A stretch of 43,092 nt of DNA from Carthagonibacter sp032251515 (GTDB lineage: Bacteria > Gemmatimonadota > Gemmatimonadetes > Palauibacterales > Palauibacteraceae). Both the position numbers and the translations under genes were made by a program. A model generated the notes under the pieces. That model was not told the origin of the DNA and searched no databases. It saw only the letters and a program-made list of their open reading frames with translations. Below, one piece after another: positions 1-8,659 of this stretch; position 1 is the first letter of the stretch, and the number at the start of each line of letters is the position of its first letter. Location: contig JAVVDU010000021.1 of assembly GCA_032251515.1 (NCBI GenBank), positions 1-43,092 of the forward strand. Reading direction: 5' to 3'.

Positions 1-37
1 CGGCACTTCCTCACACTCTCAACAACCCCCACCCCAC

Positions 38-54
38 CTTGTCAAAAAGCAGCC
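38..54 (-). promoter_or_regulatory. boxA-like antitermination element in the spacer
   Basis: Read on the minus strand this is GGCTGCTTTTTGACAAG, resembling the boxA core TGCTCTTTGA. Thirteen bases (TCAAAAAGCAGCC on the plus strand) recur exactly in the 16S leader at 1883-1895. A boxA in both leader and spacer is the arrangement of classical rRNA operons, where it recruits NusB/NusE. The call rests on the duplicate and its position. Confidence 0.55.
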
Positions 55-90
55 CCCCGGCCGCGAAGCGGACGGAGGACTCCCGTATGA

Positions 91-112
91 AAGAAGAGAT
101 GCGAGTGACGTG
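91..112 (-). repeat. Distal arm of the 16S processing stem
   Basis: TGCGAGTGACGTG at 100-112 is the exact inverted partner of CACGTCACTCGCA at 1862-1874. A flanking AAGAAG block (91-96) can also pair with CTTCTT at 1876-1881 across a small bulge. In the precursor RNA the arms would form a helix looping out the whole 16S, the usual RNase III substrate. Confidence 0.7.
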
Positions 113-134
113 GGGTTGACCAGGGAAGTCTCCC

Positions 135-1693
<1,559 letters not shown>

Positions 1694-1861
1694 TTTTCAT
1701 GAACAAGCTTGGAGAACGTCCGTCCAGCCCGAAGGCCGGCCGTCCGTCTCGTGACTCGGTGCGAACGCGTCACACCAGCTCAAGGCCGGTGTCTTTGCGT
1801 TCGGAATTCCACTTTGGTTCCTCATTGGACACGGGAAGTGGCGCCCGTGCCCCGAGGCCCA

Positions 1862-1881
1862 CACGTCACTCGCACCTTCTT
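1862..1881 (-). repeat. Leader arm of the 16S processing stem
   Basis: The minus-strand RNA reads AAGAAGGTGCGAGTGACGTG. The last 13 bases pair perfectly with the spacer arm at 100-112, and AAGAAG pairs again with the spacer across a bulge. It lies about 170 nt upstream of the mature 5' end and directly downstream of the leader boxA. Confidence 0.7.
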
Positions 1882-1895
1882 TTCAAAAAGCAGCC
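1879..1895 (-). promoter_or_regulatory. boxA-like antitermination element in the 16S leader
   Basis: The minus-strand reading GGCTGCTTTTTGAAAAG resembles boxA. The same core is found again in the spacer at 38-54. It sits between the putative rRNA promoter (1941-1969) and the processing stem, the expected order. Confidence 0.55.
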
Positions 1896-1940
1896 GCACG
1901 ATCGGGACCTGCCATCAGCCCCGCCTCGCACGGATCGTGA

Positions 1941-1969
1941 ATGTTACGGCCTTGTTACCCCGGCGTCAA
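1941..1969 (-). promoter_or_regulatory. Probable rRNA promoter (sigma-70 type)
   Basis: On the minus strand TTGACG (1969-1964) is followed after exactly 17 bp by TAACAT (1946-1941). This is a 5/6 match at -35 and 4/6 at -10. It would start the transcript near 1934, ahead of boxA and the processing stem. It is the best such pair between tRNA-His and the 16S. Confidence 0.6.
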
Positions 1970-2021
1970 CCCCCGGGGCCGCGTCCACCGGCGCAGGCCG
2001 GCCTCGCGAACCGAGCATTCA

Positions 2022-2050
2022 AGAATATCCGCGATCGTCCCGTCCCGCAA
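2022..2050 (-). promoter_or_regulatory. Possible second upstream rRNA promoter
   Basis: The minus strand has TTGCGG (2050-2045), a 17-bp spacer and TATTCT (2027-2022). The -35 match is only 3/6. Tandem promoters are common in rRNA operons, but the motif alone is weak. Confidence 0.25.
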
Positions 2051-2086
2051 GCCCCGAGGCGGCTCGTGCCACTCGACGCGACGCAG

Positions 2087-2161
2087 GGTGAGCGACGGGA
2101 TTCGAACCCGCGACCTCCAGGGCCACAACCTGGCGCTCTAACCGACTGAGCTACGCCCACC
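2087..2161 (-). tRNA. tRNA-His (anticodon GTG)
   Basis: A complete cloverleaf on the minus strand. The acceptor stem GTGGGCG pairs with CGCTCAC, the D-arm includes AGCTCAGTCGGTTAGAGC, the anticodon loop TTGTGGC is closed by CCAGG/CCTGG, and the T-arm contains GGTTCGAATCC. The extra G at -1 opposite C73 is the identity element of tRNA-His. The 3' CCA is not encoded (CCT follows). It lies just upstream of the rRNA promoter region and could be transcribed separately or with the rRNA. Confidence 0.97.
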
Positions 2162-2236
2162 ACGGTGCAACGCGACGAATGTAGGCTCCCCGCCGCCACG
2201 GGCAAGAGCGGCGTGTTCCCCGTCCCGTTTGCCGGT

Positions 2237-2242
2237 TATACT
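2237..2242 (+). promoter_or_regulatory. Possible -10 box for ychF
   Basis: TATACT lies about 73 bp upstream of the ychF start, in the only AT-containing stretch between tRNA-His and ychF. No convincing -35 is present at 16-18 bp, so this is a tentative mark. Confidence 0.25.
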
Positions 2243-2314
2243 CCGCCCGCCGGAACCTGAGTCTCGCCCGTCCGTGCGCGGACGGCTGTGCCCCGTCTGG
2301 AGAGGAACGAACGC

Positions 2315-3418
2315 GTGTCCAGGCTGTCCATCGGCATCGTCGGACTCCCGAACGTAGGGAAATCCACGCTGTTCCAGGCGCTCACGGCCGTCGCGGTCCC
2401 GGCGGAGAACTACCCCTTCTGCACCATCGACCCGAACGTCGGCGTCGTGGAGGTCCCGGACCAGAGGCTGCGGCGCCTCGCCGAGCTCGTGCGCCCCCCT
2501 CGCGTCGTGGCCAACGTGGTCGAGTTCGTCGACATCGCCGGCCTCGTAGCGGGCGCGTCGCGCGGCGAGGGCCTGGGCAACCGCTTCCTTCAGCACATCC
2601 GCGAAGTCGATGCGATCGCGCACGTCGTCCGCTGCTTCCCCGATCCCTCCATCGTACACACGGGTGACGTGGAGGACCCCGAAAGCGACCGTGCGGTGAT
2701 CGAGCTGGAGCTCGAGCTCGCCGACCTGGAGACCGTCGAGCGCGCCCTGGACAAGGTGGAGCGACGCGAGCGCAGCGGCGATCGCGAAGCGCGCGCGATC
2801 GCGCCGGCCCTGCGCCGCCTGCGCGAGGCCCTGGACGCGGGCCGCCCGGCGCGGCGCGTGTCCCTGTCGCCGGAGGAGGAGCGATACGTGAGGTCCCTCG
2901 GGCTCCTCACCCGCAAGCCGATGCTGTACGTGGCGAACGTCGACGAGCAGGAGCTGGCGGCCGGCTCGCCGCACGCGCGCCGGCTGGCGGACATCGTGCG
3001 GAGCGAGGACCCCGAGGCCGAGTTCGTCGAGGTGTGCGCACGTCTCGAGGCGGAGCTCCTGGCGCTGGAGCCCGACGAGCGGAGCGACTTCCTCGCCGCG
3101 CACGGCCTGGAGGAGAGTGGCCTCGCCCGTCTCGTCCGCACCGGATTCCGGTTGCTCGGCCTCCAGACCTTCTTCACCGTGGGCGACAACGAGGTCCGCG
3201 CCTGGACGGTGCGCGCCGGGGCCCGGGCCCCGGAGGCCGCGGGCCGGGTGCACACCGACTTCCAGCGGGGGTTCATCCGCGCCGAGACGATCGCGTTCGA
3301 CGATTTCGTGCGGGCCGGGTCGCTGAAGAAGGCTCGCGAGCTGGGGCTCGTCCGGCTCGAGGGCAAGGAGTACGAGGTCCGGGACGGCGACATCCTCCTG
3401 TTCCGGGCGGCGGTGTGA
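2315..3418 (+). CDS. ychF: YchF/OLA1-family ATPase
   Basis: Encodes 367 aa, close to the 363 aa of E. coli YchF. The N-terminal P-loop reads GLPNVGKST (about residues 10-18). The G3 region reads EFVDIAGLVAGASRGEGLGN. The fourth motif is NVDE in place of NKxD, the known basis for ATP preference in this Obg-related family. A coiled-coil insert (GLVxGA onwards) and a C-terminal TGS-like domain with HTDFQRGFIRAE complete the fold. The family binds ribosomes and affects translation and oxidative stress responses. I chose the GTG at 2315, which has GGAGAGG nine bases upstream, over the in-frame GTG at 2288, which would add a non-homologous nine-residue extension. Confidence 0.97.
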   Translation: MSRLSIGIVGLPNVGKSTLFQALTAVAVPAENYPFCTIDPNVGVVEVPDQRLRRLAELVRPPRVVANVVEFVDIAGLVAGASRGEGLGNRFLQHIREVDAIAHVVRCFPDPSIVHTGDVEDPESDRAVIELELELADLETVERALDKVERRERSGDREARAIAPALRRLREALDAGRPARRVSLSPEEERYVRSLGLLTRKPMLYVANVDEQELAAGSPHARRLADIVRSEDPEAEFVEVCARLEAELLALEPDERSDFLAAHGLEESGLARLVRTGFRLLGLQTFFTVGDNEVRAWTVRAGARAPEAAGRVHTDFQRGFIRAETIAFDDFVRAGSLKKARELGLVRLEGKEYEVRDGDILLFRAAV

Positions 3419-3443
3419 GACGGGGGACGAAACCTCGGTGCCG

Positions 3444-3466
3444 GCTGCCGCGTATGGCTCGGCAGC
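3444..3466 (+). terminator. Possible hairpin downstream of ychF
   Basis: GCTGCCG (3444-3450) and CGGCAGC (3460-3466) form a 7-bp stem with a 9-nt loop, 26 bp after the ychF stop. No U-tract follows, so termination is uncertain. Confidence 0.25.
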
Positions 3467-3521
3467 GGCGGCGCCGGTCGTCCCGGCCCCACCTCACGCG
3501 AGAGGAGAGACGGTCGCGAGA

Positions 3522-4004
3522 ATGAACGAAGAAGGAGACGGCCGGTACCGGGAGGGGATCGGCTACGGACTGTGGGCCCTGTGCCTGGCGGGGCTGTGCG
3601 GCATTCACCGCATCTATCTCGGGAAGTACGGCACGGGCCTGCTGTGGCTGCTCACCTTCGGACTGTTCGGCGTCGGCCAGTTCGTGGACCTCTTCCGCAT
3701 GCACTCCCTGGTGCGGGAGGCGAACGTCCGGGAGGGCTACCTGCCGCACCCGCGCATCGCCCGCCGGCTCGAGGCCGGCGCCGGGGCGGCCGTTCCTCCC
3801 GCTCCGCCGCTGCGCCAGAGGCTCCTGGAGTCCGCGATCCGTCACGGAGGGACGATCTCCGTGACCCAGGGCGTCGCCGACACGGGCGCCACCTTCGCGG
3901 AAGTGGAGGGGGAGCTCACCACCCTGCTGGACACCGGCTACGTGGACGTCGACAACGCGCCCGGCTCGGGCGTCGTGGTCTATCGGTTCACGGAGCTCAC
4001 CTGA
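3522..4004 (+). CDS. TM2-domain membrane protein
   Basis: Encodes 160 aa. Residues about 10-55 form a TM2 domain: two hydrophobic segments separated by the signature GIHRIYLGKYGTGLLWLLT, then GVGQFVDLF. A polar linker of about 25 residues leads to a C-terminal region of about 60 residues with alternating hydrophobics (RHGGTISVTQGV, LLDTGYVDVD) that could be a small winged-helix-like domain. The function of TM2 proteins in bacteria is largely unknown. The ATG at 3522 follows AGGAGAG (3503-3509); an open frame 28 codons further upstream looks non-coding. It may be co-transcribed with ychF. Confidence 0.85.
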   Translation: MNEEGDGRYREGIGYGLWALCLAGLCGIHRIYLGKYGTGLLWLLTFGLFGVGQFVDLFRMHSLVREANVREGYLPHPRIARRLEAGAGAAVPPAPPLRQRLLESAIRHGGTISVTQGVADTGATFAEVEGELTTLLDTGYVDVDNAPGSGVVVYRFTELT

Positions 4005-4052
4005 CGGGCGGGCCCGCCGCGGTGCGTGAGCGGCCGGGTCGCCGCCGAGCGG

Positions 4053-4074
4053 GCCCGCCGGTGACCCGGCGGGC
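4053..4074. terminator. Bidirectional hairpin between convergent genes
   Basis: GCCCGCCGG (4053-4061) and CCGGCGGGC (4066-4074) form a perfect 9-bp stem with loop TGAC. It lies between the TM2 gene stop (4004) and the cytochrome gene stop (4077), which converge. There is no strong U-tract on either side. Confidence 0.5.
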
Positions 4075-4076
4075 GC

Positions 4077-4553
4077 TCAGTCCTCCGCGCGCAGCAGGCC
4101 GTCGATGTAGTTCGAGACCGCGTCGATGTCGCGGTACTTCAGGCCCACCAGCCCCCACGACGGCATGGCGCTCTCGTGGCCCACGAAGATCGCGCGCCGG
4201 ATCCCCGCCACGTCGCCGGCCAGCGGCCACTCGGCAGCCAGGAGGTCCGGCACGTCGAGATTCGCCTGCACGGCGACCTCTCCCTCGCCCCGCCCGTCGG
4301 CGGCGTGGCACTTCTGGCAGCTGAACGACCACACGACGCCGCCCCGCTCCCACATCTTGTTGTCGCTCTCCCACGCGATCGTGTCGAACACGGCCGCATC
4401 GTAGAGCGCGGCGGCGCGCGCGACCGAGTCCGCCCGGGCGGCCCGGCGGGCTTCCGCGGCCTCCTCCGGCGTCGGCGCGACATCCGAACCGCCGCCACAG
4501 GCTCCCACCAGCAGGATCACGGCGGCCACGGCCGCCGGAGTTCGCATGCGCAT
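4077..4553 (-). CDS. Lipoprotein monoheme cytochrome c
   Basis: Encodes 158 aa. A short signal peptide ends in the lipobox VGAC (Cys19), so the protein is predicted to be lipid-anchored on the periplasmic side. A charged Ala-rich linker precedes a class I-like cytochrome c domain with CQKCH (residues 79-83) and a candidate axial Met in ESAMPSWG (Met130). It should act as an electron carrier. The start is either the ATG at 4553 or the ATG six bases downstream (4547), which has GAGG at better spacing. The gene follows the e(P4)-type phosphatase gene by 18 bp, so the two are probably one operon. Confidence 0.9.
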   Translation of the reverse strand: MRMRTPAAVAAVILLVGACGGGSDVAPTPEEAAEARRAARADSVARAAALYDAAVFDTIAWESDNKMWERGGVVWSFSCQKCHAADGRGEGEVAVQANLDVPDLLAAEWPLAGDVAGIRRAIFVGHESAMPSWGLVGLKYRDIDAVSNYIDGLLRAED

Positions 4554-4571
4554 CCTCTTCCCCCTTCCGGT

Positions 4572-5417
4572 TCAGGTACCGGGGTCCAGCGTCTCGAGCT
4601 TTCGCTCCAGGGCGGAGCGCCCGTCCGCAGCGGGCGGGAAGCGCGTGATCGCCGCCTCCCAGGAACCGTACGTCGGATTCGGCAGCGCGAACCAGTCGAC
4701 GCCCCAGTGGTCCGCGTGCTCGCGGCCCAGCTCCCGCCGCGCGTCGAGGCCCCAGCGGGCGGGAACGAAGTCGTTGAAGTCATCTCCGAACAAGAACAGG
4801 ATCCGGTGCGTGCCGGCCACGTGCGCGCGCCGGCTCGACTTGTCGGATCCCCACGATTCCTGCTCCCCCTTCATGAGCACGGCGTCATCTTCGGGCGCCG
4901 GCTCGAAACCCACGGCGGCCAGGTTCCGGCGCGTGGCCGCCTCGAGGTGAGCCTCGCGGTTCGTCAGAAAGACGACGTGAACTCCGCGGGCCCGGGCCCG
5001 ACGCAGAAACTCCAGGGCACCCGGCACGGCAGGCGCCCGCGCCTCCTCGACCCATGCATCCCACGTCTCCGGCGTGAACTCCTCGCCCGCCCGGAGCAGG
5101 CGCGCCGCATACGCCGAATTGTCGAGGACGGTCTCGTCGACATCGAGCACCACGGCGGGCGGAAGTCCTCCGGCCCTCGGCCCCTGCTCGAGCGCGGCGG
5201 ACCAGGCGGTGTCGCGGAGGGCGGCCTCGAGCCGTTCCGCCGCCTGCCGGTACGCCTGCCGGGTCACCGCGGCGTATTCCTCCGACGTCTGCATCCACAG
5301 CGCGGCGTCCAGCGTCGTGTAGGCTCGCGGGCCGGAGGCGCAGCCCCCCACCGCCAGCACCAGGACCGCGAGGTACCGGCAGACGGAAGCGGACCGGCCA
5401 CGGAAGGAGGGGGGCAA
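4572..5417 (-). CDS. Lipoprotein e(P4)-family class C acid phosphatase / 5'-nucleotidase
   Basis: Encodes 281 aa. A signal peptide ends in the lipobox VGGC (Cys26). The HAD catalytic motif LDVDETVLDN gives the nucleophile Asp92 and the acid Asp94. Motif II lies in FLTNR and the late acidic motif in FLFGDDFNDF, the pattern of HAD subfamily IIIB (class C). In Haemophilus the family dephosphorylates NMN and other nucleotides at the cell surface for NAD uptake; here substrates are unknown. The start is a TTG: a TGA stop lies two codons upstream, and GGAG is 6 nt ahead of the TTG. It heads an operon with the cytochrome gene. Confidence 0.92.
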   Translation of the reverse strand: MPPSFRGRSASVCRYLAVLVLAVGGCASGPRAYTTLDAALWMQTSEEYAAVTRQAYRQAAERLEAALRDTAWSAALEQGPRAGGLPPAVVLDVDETVLDNSAYAARLLRAGEEFTPETWDAWVEEARAPAVPGALEFLRRARARGVHVVFLTNREAHLEAATRRNLAAVGFEPAPEDDAVLMKGEQESWGSDKSSRRAHVAGTHRILFLFGDDFNDFVPARWGLDARRELGREHADHWGVDWFALPNPTYGSWEAAITRFPPAADGRSALERKLETLDPGT

Positions 5418-5483
5418 CTGTCACTCCGGAACGAGGTTCGGACCGGGCGCCGATCACCGCGCGACGACCGCTGCAACCTGCGT

Positions 5484-5500
5484 CCGGACCGGAGGTCCGG
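5484..5500. repeat. 17-bp palindrome, candidate operator
   Basis: CCGGACC (5484-5490), a 3-bp spacer and GGTCCGG (5494-5500). It lies 11 bp upstream of a TTGACG -35 box, in the intergenic region between the divergent phosphatase gene and the small membrane protein gene. The position would suit an operator for either promoter, but no regulator is assigned. Confidence 0.35.
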
Positions 5501-5511
5501 CAAGAGCGGAC

Positions 5512-5539
5512 TTGACGCTGCCGCCTCGTCGTGCAGAAT
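5512..5539 (+). promoter_or_regulatory. Probable sigma-70 promoter of the small membrane protein gene
   Basis: TTGACG (5512-5517), a 16-bp spacer and CAGAAT (5534-5539). The transcript would start near 5546, leaving a leader of about 75 nt before the ATG at 5621. Confidence 0.4.
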
Positions 5540-5620
5540 CTGGGGTGTCGGATTCCTTCGTCATCGGAACGCGTACGTCGCGGCCCCCTCGCGGGGGCCC
5601 CATGGACAACGGCCCTGCAG

Positions 5621-6010
5621 ATGAAACGACTGTACCGCTCCGTCCGGTGGCTGGCCGCAGTTCCGCTCGCCGTGGCGATCGGCGGGCTGGTGTGGCTCGC
5701 CGTCGCCGCGACGCTGGACGCGTTCGGCGTGGAACCGCCCGCCTGGGAGTTCTACCTCGCGATGTCGTACGGGTATCTGGCGGCGGGCTTCGTCGGGGCC
5801 GGCGTGGCGACGCGCTGCGTTCCGAGCCGTCGCGTGCTCGTGTCTCTCGTGATGGTCGGGGCCGCGCTCGGCGTCGCGCTCGTCCTCGCGACCGCAGGCA
5901 TCCACGATCCCGCCGCCGACTTCGTGTTCGGACTCTCCCTGTTCGCGGGCGCCGTGGGCAACGCCCTGCGCAAGCGCGGTTTCTCCGTCGCCGGCCACGC
6001 CGGCGCCTGA
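5621..6010 (+). CDS. Small polytopic membrane protein, unknown function
   Basis: Encodes 129 aa from the ATG at 5621; the in-frame ATG 30 codons upstream (5531) overlaps the candidate promoter and adds a non-hydrophobic tail. About four hydrophobic segments are seen (roughly residues 10-32, 45-65, 72-92, 98-115) with a positively charged C-terminus. No motif I recognise. No good Shine-Dalgarno precedes the start. It stands alone, divergent from the phosphatase operon and convergent with the M14 peptidase gene. Confidence 0.7.
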   Translation: MKRLYRSVRWLAAVPLAVAIGGLVWLAVAATLDAFGVEPPAWEFYLAMSYGYLAAGFVGAGVATRCVPSRRVLVSLVMVGAALGVALVLATAGIHDPAADFVFGLSLFAGAVGNALRKRGFSVAGHAGA

Positions 6011-6052
6011 AGCCGGGCGGGCCGGCGTCCGGGGCCACGTTCCGGCGCGCGC

Positions 6053-8659
6053 TCAGTAGACCGGAGCGAAGAACACCGCGTTGCGGAGCAGCCGCACCGA
6101 CCCCGGCCAGGTCCCGCGGAACGTCGGGTCGGCAGCGAGCGCCACGACCCGTCCCCGCCCCTTCGTCGCGACCACGAGCGCTTCCGAACCCGAGGCCAAC
6201 GGCGCGAGCCGCGCGGGCAGCCGGCCGGCAAGCAGCGGCGTCGCGGAGAAGCGGCCCACCGTGTCGACCGACCCCGGCGACGCCTCGTCCGCCAGCCCGA
6301 AGAACGCGTCGCCCGACACGAACACCGGAAGCCGGTCGCCGATTCCGAACGCGAGCGGGTGCGTCGAGTCGAGGCGGAGATCGAAGATCGTGCCCGGAAG
6401 CCGCTGCGACCCGCGCGCGGCGCGCCGTTCGCTCCACTTCACCTCCGGCGATGCGTCCTCCTGCTCGGCACCGGGACGCCGCGAGAGCGGAGCGAGTCCC
6501 GCCCGCACGGCCCAGTCCACCGCCGTTCCGAGGACGACGAGACGTCCCCCTGCCTCCGTCCACGCCGTCAACCTGGTCGTCCCGTCTTCGCCGATCCGCC
6601 CGCCCGGAACGATCACCACGTCGTAGCGGGACAGGCCGGTGCGGTCGAGCCGGTCCGCTGGCAGGCGGCTGACCCGGAGGCCCGCGTCATGGCTCAGGGC
6701 GTGCCACACCTCCCCGGCTCGCGTAGAGGGAATGCCGTCTCCCACCACGAGAGCGACCGATGGCGGCGGCACTTCCCGGCTGGATGGGCCGCCGAGGTCC
6801 GGCCCTTCGGGAGTGGAGAACGACAGTACCGGGGCGAGCCCGCGGCCGTCCGGGGACCCCGCGGACGCGAGGAGGCGCCGCATACGCTCCCGGTCGACGT
6901 CGCGGCGAGAGGGAGGCATGAGCACCACGGTTCCCCGTCCGGCTGCGAGCCGCCCCGCGCCGCCTCGCAGCACCACCGGCTCGAGCAGGACGCGCGCCGC
7001 GTAGCCCGCCTCCAGCCAGCGGGCGAGCAGCCGGGCGGCCTCGGGCCCGCCCCACGCGAGCCGCCAGCCGACGGCGGCGGCGACATCCCCGGGACCCGCC
7101 TCCCCCGGGTCCACAGCGGCGTGCACCCCGGGGTCGAACGGAGCGCCGATCAGCCCGGCGCGGCCACGCGGGAGGCGCGCCGCGTCGACGTCGAAGGCCA
7201 ACGGCATCGACCACGCCGACACGTCGTAGAACACCGAGTCCGGAAACTCGGTGGGAGCGGCCATCAGGGCCTCGAGCAGCCGTGCCTGCGGCTGGTCCGC
7301 CGGGGCGACCCAGGCACGGCCGACCTCGAAGGACCGCCCCCCGACCTCCACCACCTCCGCCAGCTCCCGTATCTCCACGCCGTGGCGGACGAGGAGCCGC
7401 GCGAGCGCGCGGGCCCGGTCGGCGCCGCGCTCCATGCTCACGACCCAGCCGCCGCTCCGGCGGCCCTCGGCCCAGACCGCGGCCGCGGCGTAGAACGCCC
7501 GCTGGTGGTCCAGCAGGTCGCGGCGCAGGTCCACCGCCGCCTCGAGCGTGGACAGGGTCGCGGCCAGCTGGTTTCGCACCGTATGCCCGAAGCGCAGCGT
7601 GTCGCGCCCGGTCTCCACCGCCAGCGAGCGGCTGGAGGCCTGCTCGAACAGGATCCCCACGGCGCCGTTCAGGTCCGGATACGTCGAGCCCTTGCCGTAG
7701 AAGAAGTCATCGAACGTCTCGCCGCTGAAGTACGGCTGACCGAGCCGGTCGAGCATCCGCGCGTGGTACTCCGCCACTCGGGCCGTGAGGTCGCGGTTCC
7801 CCTCGGGAGTGAGTGGGTTCACGCGCGATGCCACGCCCGGCTGGAAGAAGAACGTCGAGCCCGCGCCCATCTCGTGGAAGTCGGCCAGAAGCTGCGGGCG
7901 CCACGCATGATACAGCGCGAGCCGGGCCCGCGACTCGGGGTGCACGGCGGCCAGCCAGTCCCGGTTCAGGTCGAACGCGTAGTGGTTGCCCCGCCCGCCC
8001 GGCCACGGCTCGTGGTGCTCCAGGTCGGCGGGGTCGGGCACCGGCCGGGCCCCGCGGTTTCCGTTCACCCAGTCCACGAAACGGTCCCGTCCGTCCGGGT
8101 TGAGCATCGGGTCGATGAGGATCACCGCCGCGTCGAGCAGCCGGTCCACGGACTCGCCGCGCCCCGCGGCGAGGTGGTACAGGGCGAGCATCGCCGCCTC
8201 GCTCCCGCTCGCCTCGTTGCCGTGCACGCTGTAGCCCAGGTACACGACCACGGGCAGGGAGTCGGTGGAGACCGACCCCGAGACCGCCGGGTCCGAGAGA
8301 CGGAGGTTCCCGCTCCGCACGCGGTCGAGGTCGGCGAGACGGTCGGGCCGCGCCACCACGGCGTGCAGCAGGTCCCGCCCCTCGTGCGTCCGGCCGTGCC
8401 GCAGCACCCGCACCCGGTCGCTCGCCGCCGCGACCGCGTCGAACCAGCGCACGATCTGCTCCGGACGGCTGTGCCGCTCGCCGATCCGGTGCCCGAGGAC
8501 GTCTTCCGGCGTCGGGACCGCGTCGTCGTAGGCCGTCACGCGGGGCGGATTCAGCTCCTCGAGCAGTGCCGGAACCTGCCCGCGTGCGGCCCGCGGCGTG
8601 GCCGCGAGGCCTGCGATCGCGAGCGTGGCGGCCAGCGCGGCGACGCCCGGCCGGTTCAT
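6053..8659 (-). CDS. Secreted M14-family zinc carboxypeptidase
   Basis: Encodes 868 aa. A signal peptide (about residues 1-28, ending ARG-Q) targets it for export. The catalytic domain shows the zinc motif HGNE (His146, Glu149), then NPDGRDRF, the arginine/substrate region around NHYAFDLNRDW, and a third zinc ligand in DFHEMG (His262). The C-terminal half contains a class I amidotransferase-like fold (DVVIVPGGRI) of unknown role, as in other long M14 proteins of environmental bacteria. The start ATG overlaps the stop of the S9 peptidase gene (ATGA), so translation is probably coupled. The open frame continues 158 codons upstream in an alternative frame of the S9 gene; that part is not coding. 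Confidence 0.93.
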   Translation of the reverse strand: MNRPGVAALAATLAIAGLAATPRAARGQVPALLEELNPPRVTAYDDAVPTPEDVLGHRIGERHSRPEQIVRWFDAVAAASDRVRVLRHGRTHEGRDLLHAVVARPDRLADLDRVRSGNLRLSDPAVSGSVSTDSLPVVVYLGYSVHGNEASGSEAAMLALYHLAAGRGESVDRLLDAAVILIDPMLNPDGRDRFVDWVNGNRGARPVPDPADLEHHEPWPGGRGNHYAFDLNRDWLAAVHPESRARLALYHAWRPQLLADFHEMGAGSTFFFQPGVASRVNPLTPEGNRDLTARVAEYHARMLDRLGQPYFSGETFDDFFYGKGSTYPDLNGAVGILFEQASSRSLAVETGRDTLRFGHTVRNQLAATLSTLEAAVDLRRDLLDHQRAFYAAAAVWAEGRRSGGWVVSMERGADRARALARLLVRHGVEIRELAEVVEVGGRSFEVGRAWVAPADQPQARLLEALMAAPTEFPDSVFYDVSAWSMPLAFDVDAARLPRGRAGLIGAPFDPGVHAAVDPGEAGPGDVAAAVGWRLAWGGPEAARLLARWLEAGYAARVLLEPVVLRGGAGRLAAGRGTVVLMPPSRRDVDRERMRRLLASAGSPDGRGLAPVLSFSTPEGPDLGGPSSREVPPPSVALVVGDGIPSTRAGEVWHALSHDAGLRVSRLPADRLDRTGLSRYDVVIVPGGRIGEDGTTRLTAWTEAGGRLVVLGTAVDWAVRAGLAPLSRRPGAEQEDASPEVKWSERRAARGSQRLPGTIFDLRLDSTHPLAFGIGDRLPVFVSGDAFFGLADEASPGSVDTVGRFSATPLLAGRLPARLAPLASGSEALVVATKGRGRVVALAADPTFRGTWPGSVRLLRNAVFFAPVY

